Positions 1 to 4,685 of a stretch of DNA of 7,726 nt are shown here, one piece after another. A model generated the notes under the pieces. That model saw only the letters and a program-made list of their open reading frames with translations, was not told the origin of the DNA and did no database searches. Every line of letters begins with the position of its first letter. Positions within the stretch are counted from its first letter, which is position 1. The DNA comes from Anaerolineae bacterium. Its GTDB lineage: Bacteria > Chloroflexota > Anaerolineae > 4572-78 > J111. The position numbers and the translations under genes are program-made. Location of the stretch: positions 1-7,726 of the forward strand of contig JAGRCC010000688.1 in assembly GCA_020433785.1 (NCBI GenBank). Reading direction: 5' to 3'.

Positions 1-923
1 GCCCGGTAATCGAGGTCGATCCCCTGATAAGCGTTGCGCTGAACTAAATCGACAATGGCCTCGACGTGCCGTTCTCTGAGCGCTTCGTCGATGAGCATAT
101 TGTCGATCAAATCGGTCCGCAGGATGCCGTCATCGCTCCAGTTACGAATGGTCGGAATAACCAACAGCGACGAGTTTTGCACTTCGGGCGACAACGCCTC
201 CAAACTGCCGCCGAGTTGACCATCGTTGTCAAGATACAACCCACGCGGATTGATTTCGACCAGCGTATCGCGAACATTATCCGGCAGCGGAGCGCCAAGC
301 GTATAATTAGTAGAAACGTTGGGGTTAATCGGGTGCGTTGCCATCACCACCACCGATTCCGGTAGATAGTTAAGCTGCGACTCGATAATATTTTCGGTGG
401 GGACTTTGTGGCTGGGCAGCCAATCCCAGGTTTCGCCGTTCCAGGCGTAGAGGTCCAGCGTATGGATATCTTCAACTTCGCCGGGCAGGGGCGCAACCAG
501 CAGCACCGCCTCCGGCATCGCGCCGCGCCGGTCGATGGCATAGTAGGGGCTGCGCATGGTCAAATTGGGCGGGATGCTTTCGGCGGCTTTGATCAGGCTG
601 CTGCCGGCTGAGCCTTCCAAAAAGGCACTGCGCGGCACCACATCAAGATCCACCCGGAATGCGCGCGTGACGCCCTCCGGCAAGAAATTGATCTCTAACC
701 CCTGCTTCTCAATACTACCGCCCTGAACGCCAATGCTCGTATAGCCGATGCTCATCAGCCGATCGGCCAGAGAAATCGGCGGCAGCAGCAGCACCATTAT
801 CACCATCACCGCTACTAAAACGTTGACCAAACAGCCGCCGAGTTTACCTTCTACAATCGATTCAAGAAAATAAACAAAAGGGTTTGGCTTCTGTGACACA
901 AGATTCCGTTGACTTCTAAACAT
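1..923 (-). CDS. Membrane-anchored GH18-like (chitinase-fold) protein, N-terminal part
   Basis: The reading frame is open from an ATG at 923 to the window edge and gives 307 complete codons; the C-terminal part lies outside. Residues about 32-52 form one hydrophobic helix (LVNVLVAVMVIMVLLLPPIS) after a short N-terminus with few charges, so the protein is probably anchored with its bulk outside the cell. Residues 60-210 match no domain I recognise. From about 220 the pattern fits the first strands of a GH18 TIM barrel: VEINPRGLYLDN, LLVIPTIRNWSDDG, then HVEAIVDLVQ and YQGIDLDYR at 299-307. The last corresponds to the family motif DGxDxDxE, but Arg stands where the catalytic Glu is expected, so classical chitinase activity is unlikely and sugar binding or another role is possible. 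An in-frame ATG at 941 is an alternative start, directly preceded by a stop codon; 923 is preferred for the weak GGGA upstream. The fold is likely; the function is unknown. Confidence 0.72.
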   Translation of the reverse strand, partial: MFRSQRNLVSQKPNPFVYFLESIVEGKLGGCLVNVLVAVMVIMVLLLPPISLADRLMSIGYTSIGVQGGSIEKQGLEINFLPEGVTRAFRVDLDVVPRSAFLEGSAGSSLIKAAESIPPNLTMRSPYYAIDRRGAMPEAVLLVAPLPGEVEDIHTLDLYAWNGETWDWLPSHKVPTENIIESQLNYLPESVVVMATHPINPNVSTNYTLGAPLPDNVRDTLVEINPRGLYLDNDGQLGGSLEALSPEVQNSSLLVIPTIRNWSDDGILRTDLIDNMLIDEALRERHVEAIVDLVQRNAYQGIDLDYR

Positions 924-955
924 TGATTGTTCCCAAAGCATTCATTCAGTAGCCC

Positions 956-1036
956 AGGTGACTGGCACTTAATCGCGCCAATTACAGCAGTATCTTTCAA
1001 TTGGCATTCTTTATTAAACAAAAGTGCCAGTCACCT
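956..1036. repeat. 81-bp nested palindromic element with perfect 15-bp terminal inverted repeats
   Basis: The outer arms, aggtgactggcactt (956-970) and aagtgccagtcacct (1022-1036), are perfect reverse complements. An inner pair, gccaatt (977-983) and aattggc (999-1005), nests inside with a 15-nt loop. The element fills most of the gap between prmC and the GH18-like gene. It has no coding capacity and no obvious flanking duplication. The architecture fits a REP-like or miniature inverted-repeat element, but copy number elsewhere in the genome cannot be seen, so mobility is only inferred. The minus strand of the loop carries an extended -10 (see the entry at 981-989). Confidence 0.7.
981..989 (-). 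promoter_or_regulatory. Possible extended -10 promoter for the GH18-like gene
   Basis: On the minus strand this reads TGCTGTAAT: a TGn extension followed by TGTAAT, five of six matches to TATAAT. It lies about 58 bp upstream of the GH18-like ATG, inside the palindromic element. No good -35 hexamer is found at the right distance, so this is weak evidence. Confidence 0.25.
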
Positions 1037-1058
1037 AAGCAGTTAAGATAATTCAAAT

Positions 1059-1088
1059 TAAGACCCGGCCTTCCACACCCAGGTCTTA
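1059..1088 (-). terminator. Hairpin after prmC, possible terminator
   Basis: In the minus-strand transcript TAAGACCTGG (1088-1079) pairs with CCGGGTCTTA (1068-1059) around a 10-nt loop. This gives a 10-bp stem with one G-U pair. On the plus strand the same position would be a C-A mismatch, so the structure is better in the prmC transcript, which ends its coding region 23 bp upstream. The following tail is AU-rich (ATTTGAATTATCTT) but not a clean U run, so termination may be partial. Confidence 0.5.
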
Positions 1089-1111
1089 GCGCATTTCTTT
1101 CCTAAGTCCGG

Positions 1112-2047
1112 TTAGTCTACTCGATTTTTAACAACAAGCAATCTATCCCACCCGGCTAAGTCCGGCTTAATCTCGACCAGCGCTGTTGGAAATTCGGCCT
1201 GAGCCCATTTTTTTACCACATTCCCCTGAGTCGCGCCAATTTCGACCAGCAGCATGCCGCCGGGCTTAAGAAAAAGGGGCGACTGAGCCAGTAATCGCTG
1301 CACCACCGCCAACCCTGCCTCGCCGCCGTCTAAGGCTAACCGGGGTTCATAGCGATGAACTTCAGGCGCCGTGAAGGGCGAAGTCAGCTCGTCGGGATCG
1401 ACATAAGGTGGGTTGCTGGCGATCAGATCAACCGGCGCTCGCAGCGAGGCCAGCAAATCCCCAATCAAAAACGTCATCCGATCGGCCACCTCATGGCGTT
1501 CGGCATTGAGGTGGGCTACCGCCAGCGCCCGGTCGGAGAGATCGACAGCGGTTACATGCGCTTCGGACACCATTTTGGCCAGTGTAACCGCGATACAGCC
1601 GCTGCCGGTACCAACATCGACAATGGAATATTGGGGTTTTTGGGAATGAGTTGATGCTTCAGCTTGGGCTCGGATCGAGGCGCCGGCCCAGGCGATAGCT
1701 GTTTCAACCAGTAATTCGGTTTCAGGTCGGGGAATCAGGGTGTCGGGGGTGACGACAAAGTCTAAACCGTAAAAGGCTTTATGACCGATCAGGTAAGCCA
1801 CCGGTTCGCGTTGAACGCGCCGGTCGATCAACTTTAGAAAGGCGGCCAGGTTAGCCTTGCTCACTTCAGCTTGAGGGTAACGATACAACCAAGTTCTTTC
1901 CCGACCCAGGATGTGAGCCAGGAGCAGCTCGGCGTCGAGCCGGGGCGAATCGCACCCGGCATCGGCAAGCTGCTGCCGGGCGTGAGTCAAAAGGGTCTGG
2001 ATGGTTCGATTTTGGGTTTCGGCCAAATGAGGATCGGGATCAGTCAT
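1112..2047 (-). CDS. prmC: Peptide chain release factor N5-glutamine methyltransferase
   Basis: PrmC (HemK) transfers a methyl group from S-adenosylmethionine to the Gln side chain of the GGQ motif in release factors, which speeds peptide release at termination. It acts in the cytoplasm. The 311-aa protein has the N-terminal helical substrate-binding domain (SPRLDAELLLAHILG, about 34-48; REPVAYLIGHKAFYG and IPRPETELLVE, about 80-115), the SAM-binding motif DVGTGSGCIAVTLA (144-157), and the NPPY glutamine-binding signature in SNPPYV (211-216). YEPRLALDGGEAGL (233-246) and the final PGGMLLVEIG block follow. A linker at about 120-140 is longer than usual and explains the length above the common ~280 aa. 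The ATG at 2047 is chosen; a TTG at 2050 directly before it would add one residue, and neither has a strong Shine-Dalgarno site. Its substrate gene prfA lies just upstream on the same strand, which strengthens the call. Confidence 0.95.
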   Translation of the reverse strand: MTDPDPHLAETQNRTIQTLLTHARQQLADAGCDSPRLDAELLLAHILGRERTWLYRYPQAEVSKANLAAFLKLIDRRVQREPVAYLIGHKAFYGLDFVVTPDTLIPRPETELLVETAIAWAGASIRAQAEASTHSQKPQYSIVDVGTGSGCIAVTLAKMVSEAHVTAVDLSDRALAVAHLNAERHEVADRMTFLIGDLLASLRAPVDLIASNPPYVDPDELTSPFTAPEVHRYEPRLALDGGEAGLAVVQRLLAQSPLFLKPGGMLLVEIGATQGNVVKKWAQAEFPTALVEIKPDLAGWDRLLVVKNRVD

Positions 2048-2073
2048 CAATTATTGCCGGGTCCATTCTTAAA

Positions 2074-2206
2074 AATAACCTGGGGTAGACAAGGGCAATA
2101 ATGTCTGTAGAAATTAATCGGGTAATACATTGGAGCAACAAAGCTTGCTTTGTTATTTCCGGATTAATTGGGTAATTTACAAATACCCTCGTCTACCCCA
2201 GCTATT
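2074..2206. repeat. 133-bp imperfect palindrome between prfA and prmC
   Basis: The outer arms at 2074-2095 and 2186-2206 are imperfect inverted repeats with a perfect 11-bp core (ctggggtagac at 2080-2090, gtctaccccag at 2191-2201). A second pair, aattaatc (2112-2119) and gattaatt (2162-2169), shares exactly the same centre near 2140.5. A short hairpin, aacaaagc-tt-gctttgtt (2137-2154), sits near the middle. The co-centred arms show that the whole spacer is one fold-back structure. It could be a degenerate miniature inverted-repeat element, or an RNA structure affecting expression or stability between the two genes. It contains no gene. Confidence 0.65.
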
Positions 2207-2236
2207 CAATCCTTTTGTGAGGAGTTATCTCATTAA

Positions 2237-3328
2237 TCAGGATTTGCCGTTGGTATTCGAGTCAGCCAACTGTTTGAGCTTTTCTTCTTCGTCGGTTTTG
2301 ATGAGCGCATCGATAAATTCCTCTATCTCGCCACCGAGAATGGACTCCAGTCGATAACTGGTCAAGCCGATGCGGTGATCGGTGACTCGGGTTTGAGGGA
2401 AATTGTAGGTTCGAATCTTTTCGCTGCGGTCGCCGCTGCCGACCTGAGAGCGGCGGGCCGCGCCGTGTTCGGCCTGAATACGGCGCTGCTCTTCATCATA
2501 AAGGCGGGCGCGTAGAATGTTGAAGGCCTTGGTTTTATTTTGCAGTTGGCTCTTTTCATCTTGGCAGCTAATGACAATCCCGGTCGGCAGGTGGGTTAAA
2601 CGCACAGCCGAGTCGGTGGTGTTGACGCTCTGCCCACCCGGCCCCGACGAGCGAAAAATATCGATTTTGACATCATTCATATCGATTTCGACTTCGACCT
2701 CATCCATCTCGGGCAGCACGGCCACGGTGGCGGTAGAGGTGTGGATGCGGCCGCCGCTTTCAGTCTGGGGAATACGCTGCACCCGATGCACACCGCTCTC
2801 ATACTTGAGCTTGGAGTAGGCCCCCTGGCCGTTGACTTCAAAGATGATCTCTTTGAAACCGCCAATGCCCGACTCATTTTGGCTGATCACCGCTGTTTTC
2901 CAGCCGTGATTTTCAGCGTAATAGGAATACATTCGAAACAGATCGGCGGCGAATAAGCCGGCCTCGTCGCCGCCGGCCCCGGCCCGAATTTCGACAAGCA
3001 CGTTTTTCTCATCATTGGGGTCCTTCGGCAGCAGCATCACGCGCAGCTTTTGCTCCAGTTCGTCGCGTTCTTCGGTCAAACTTTCACGTTCATCCTGAAC
3101 CATAGACCGCATTTCGGCGTCCAAATCATCGGCCAGCATTTCACGAGTTTCAGCCAGTTGGGTTAACACATCACGGTAGCGGCGATAATTGGTCACAATC
3201 GGCTCCAAGTTCGACTGCTCCCGCCCGTATTTCATCAACCGGTCAGGGTCGCTGGCGACTTCGGACGTCGACATCAGCGTCATCAATTCTTCGTATCGAG
3301 CTTCTACAGCTTCAAGTTTATCTAACAT
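2237..3328 (-). CDS. prfA: Peptide chain release factor 1
   Basis: RF1 recognises UAA and UAG stop codons in the ribosomal A site and triggers hydrolysis of the peptidyl-tRNA. The 363-aa product has the usual RF1 length. The N-terminal helical domain (about 1-100) is followed by [22 protein letters not shown], then [16 protein letters not shown] with the PxT codon-recognition tripeptide (PQT, 187-189) that separates RF1 from RF2 (SPF). The catalytic GGQ in [18 protein letters not shown] has Gln at 233, close to Gln235 of the E. coli protein. The C-terminal block [13 protein letters not shown] is intact. The ATG at 3328 is preferred because [15 protein letters not shown] is a typical RF1 N-terminus and AGAGGA lies 4 nt upstream. 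An ATG at 3361 would add 11 residues and has no Shine-Dalgarno site. prmC, whose product methylates the GGQ Gln, is the next gene downstream. Confidence 0.97.
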   Translation of the reverse strand: MLDKLEAVEARYEELMTLMSTSEVASDPDRLMKYGREQSNLEPIVTNYRRYRDVLTQLAETREMLADDLDAEMRSMVQDERESLTEERDELEQKLRVMLLPKDPNDEKNVLVEIRAGAGGDEAGLFAADLFRMYSYYAENHGWKTAVISQNESGIGGFKEIIFEVNGQGAYSKLKYESGVHRVQRIPQTESGGRIHTSTATVAVLPEMDEVEVEIDMNDVKIDIFRSSGPGGQSVNTTDSAVRLTHLPTGIVISCQDEKSQLQNKTKAFNILRARLYDEEQRRIQAEHGAARRSQVGSGDRSEKIRTYNFPQTRVTDHRIGLTSYRLESILGGEIEEFIDALIKTDEEEKLKQLADSNTNGKS

Positions 3329-3332
3329 GGGG

Positions 3333-3338
3333 TCCTCT
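3333..3338 (-). promoter_or_regulatory. Shine-Dalgarno site that decides the prfA start
   Basis: The minus strand reads AGAGGA followed by CCCC and the ATG at 3328. This supports the internal start rather than the ATG at 3361, which is preceded by an unsuitable sequence. Confidence 0.6.
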
Positions 3339-3402
3339 GCATAGGCTACCCGCTTAATCATTACGGCGGGCCATTAGGCCTGGTTTTCAATATATTCTCG
3401 AC

Positions 3403-3431
3403 ATGATAGATAAAGAGGGGCCAGTCGTCAA
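3403..3431 (-). promoter_or_regulatory. Sigma70-type promoter of prfA-prmC
   Basis: The minus strand reads TTGACG (3431-3426, five of six matches to the -35), a 17-bp spacer, then TATCAT (3408-3403, five of six matches to the -10). The expected transcription start is near 3396, leaving a leader of about 68 nt before the preferred prfA ATG. It is back to back with the promoter of the RodZ-like gene. Confidence 0.6.
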
Positions 3432-3451
3432 GCGCCATAAGAGCAAAAAAT

Positions 3452-3479
3452 TTGACATGTGGATTTCATAGAGTAATAT
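3452..3479 (+). promoter_or_regulatory. Sigma70-type promoter of the RodZ-like gene
   Basis: A perfect -35 TTGACA (3452-3457) is followed after 16 bp by TAATAT (3474-3479, four of six matches). The alternative -10 TATAAC (3477-3482) matches better but has a 19-bp spacer. The start would be near 3486, giving a leader of roughly 80 nt that includes the hairpin at 3516-3537. Confidence 0.55.
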
Positions 3480-3515
3480 AACTTAATTGCAACTATCTCA
3501 TTCTTGGATTGAAGC

Positions 3516-3537
3516 CCGGCCGACATGTGTCGGCTGG
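3516..3537 (+). promoter_or_regulatory. GC-rich leader hairpin (possible attenuator or operator)
   Basis: CCGGCCGACA (3516-3525) and TGTCGGCTGG (3528-3537) pair over 10 bp with one G-U, separated by 2 nt. A T-rich stretch, TTGTCTGTT, follows, and the Shine-Dalgarno site begins 13 nt after the stem. The shape is like an intrinsic terminator, but it sits between the promoter and its gene, so it may attenuate transcription. The dyad could instead be a protein-binding operator. Neither role is shown by sequence alone. Confidence 0.5.
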
Positions 3538-3550
3538 TTGTCTGTTAATT

Positions 3551-3555
3551 AGGAG
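3551..3555 (+). promoter_or_regulatory. Shine-Dalgarno site for a TTG start
   Basis: AGGAG lies 9 nt before the TTG at 3565. No suitable ATG or GTG is placed near it, so this site is the main reason for choosing TTG as the start of the RodZ-like gene. Confidence 0.75.
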
Positions 3556-3564
3556 AAATTACTC

Positions 3565-4497
3565 TTGGCCCAGTTGGGAGAAACACTCAAAGCTGCCCGC
3601 GAAGCCCAGGGATTAACCCTGGACGAGGTCGAACAGGCGACCCACATCCGGCGGCATCTGTTACAGGCGCTAGAAGAAAATAAGGCTGATACGTTTCCCT
3701 CGCCGGTCATCGCCCGTGGGCTTATTCGTAATTACGCCAAATTCCTGAAGCTGGACCCGGTTGAGGCGTTGACCTTGTACGATGGCAAAGGCCGTATTCC
3801 GGTCAAAGGGCAGCGACTCACACAAGACGGCATTGAGTTTATGAATCTGTCGATGGCTCCGCGCTCCTATTTTAATATGGAGCTACTGATCGGGGTTGTG
3901 CTGGGCTTCTTAGTGGTTGGCGGCGTCTGGTATCTGGCCAATGGCGCGCTGCTGTCGCCGCCCACTATTACCGCTACCGCCACCAACACGCCCCGGGCCG
4001 AAGGCATTACCGAAGACTCCGCCCTGCTGCTGCCCACCACCACCCCGCCCCCAACCAACACCCCGACGGCGCTTCCACCCACCGGTACGCCAACGCCGCT
4101 AATCTATTCCGGCGTTACCGTCGAATTGTCGATTTTAGAGTCATCATGGGTTCAGATTCTGGCCGATGACGCGAAAGTGTTCGAAGGTATTTTGGAAGTA
4201 GGCGATACACCTAACTGGACCGGCGAACGGCGGGTGGCCATTCGGGCCGGTAACGGCGGTGGGGTCGAGGTCATCGTCAATGGCGTCAATCGCGGCGTGA
4301 TGGGCGCTCAAGGCCAGGTAGTGGACCAGATTTGGGAAAAGGTGGAGGATCCCTCCGAGGCCTCGCCTGACACGGAACCCACCCGTCAATTCCCCCAATT
4401 TAGCGAACCGCCTACCACAGAAACACCCTCGGCGGAAAGCACCACGGAAAGTTCACCGGCTGAAGAGGCTACAGTTGAAGCCACCCCTGAAGGGTAG
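3565..4497 (+). CDS. RodZ-like protein (HTH, one membrane helix, DUF4115-like domain)
   Basis: Residues 1-70 form a Xre/RodZ-type helix-turn-helix domain (LGETLKAAREAQGLTLDEVEQ, THIRRHLLQALEEN, PVIARGLIRNYAKFLKL). A single hydrophobic helix at about 106-126 (ELLIGVVLGFLVVGGVWYLA) is followed by a Pro/Thr-rich linker (132-178) and a DUF4115-like beta domain (about 183-260: VTVELSILESSWVQILAD, WTGERRVAIRAGNGGGVEVIVNG). A Ser/Thr/Glu/Pro-rich tail (262-310) ends the protein. The order matches RodZ, a bitopic protein whose cytoplasmic HTH binds the MreB cytoskeleton in rod-shaped bacteria; in RodZ the HTH is a protein-contact module rather than a DNA reader. No mreB lies nearby, so a cell-shape role is inferred. 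The start is TTG with AGGAG 9 nt upstream. The extra acidic tail after the DUF4115 region is unusual compared with E. coli RodZ. Confidence 0.85.
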   Translation: MAQLGETLKAAREAQGLTLDEVEQATHIRRHLLQALEENKADTFPSPVIARGLIRNYAKFLKLDPVEALTLYDGKGRIPVKGQRLTQDGIEFMNLSMAPRSYFNMELLIGVVLGFLVVGGVWYLANGALLSPPTITATATNTPRAEGITEDSALLLPTTTPPPTNTPTALPPTGTPTPLIYSGVTVELSILESSWVQILADDAKVFEGILEVGDTPNWTGERRVAIRAGNGGGVEVIVNGVNRGVMGAQGQVVDQIWEKVEDPSEASPDTEPTRQFPQFSEPPTTETPSAESTTESSPAEEATVEATPEG

Positions 4498-4590
4498 CCG
4501 TCAGTTATAAAAACCCATCGATCATAAAACCCCTTTCGATTTTCCCCGACCGGTTCGACCTATTCCGGTTGCCAAACTAAAAAAATCGAT

Positions 4591-4609
4591 TTAGACCCCA
4601 ATAGTCTAA
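4591..4609 (+). terminator. Weak hairpin after the RodZ-like gene
   Basis: TTAGAC (4591-4596) pairs with GTCTAA (4604-4609) around a 7-nt loop, followed by CTGTTTT. The stem is short and AT-rich. On the minus strand the same stem is followed by a run of T, but no minus-strand gene ends here. It is a candidate terminator for the RodZ-like gene, 94 bp after its stop codon. Confidence 0.3.
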
Positions 4610-4651
4610 CTGTTTTCCCCGATATCTCCAATGCAATTCTCGTGTATTCAG

Positions 4652-4657
4652 GATAAT
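4652..4657 (+). promoter_or_regulatory. Candidate -10 for the glutamate dehydrogenase gene
   Basis: GATAAT matches TATAAT at five of six positions within an AT-rich run just before the Shine-Dalgarno site. No clear -35 is found at 16-18 bp. The 188-bp gap and possible terminator upstream suggest the gene has its own promoter, but its exact position is uncertain. Confidence 0.25.
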
Positions 4658-4685
4658 AATATAACATTACAGGAGGAATTGCCCA

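Noticed and set aside
66..611. Plus-strand frames with a His-rich stretch near 340-360
   Set aside because: They are antisense to the GH18-like gene, whose frame shows a membrane helix and GH18 strands. The His run is the reverse reading of a Val-rich strand (ESVVVMATHP).
956..1036. CRISPR repeat interpretation of the repeated arms
   Set aside because: There are only two arms, in inverted orientation, with no regular spacers or cas genes.
956..2206. The idea that the two intergenic palindromes are ends or copies of one mobile element enclosing prmC
   Set aside because: Their arm sequences are unrelated, and prmC is the expected neighbour of prfA.
2517..2819. A 100-codon plus-strand frame within prfA
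   Set aside because: It is antisense to the GGQ and PxT region of RF1, with no homology or start signals.
3565..3774. The HTH protein as a DNA-binding repressor of the divergent promoters
   Set aside because: The HTH is joined to a membrane helix and DUF4115-like domain in RodZ order, where the HTH contacts MreB; there is no sequence evidence for DNA binding.
4550..4569. Short inverted repeat accgg/ccggt after the RodZ-like gene
   Set aside because: The arms are only 5 bp with no T tract; this level of symmetry is expected by chance.
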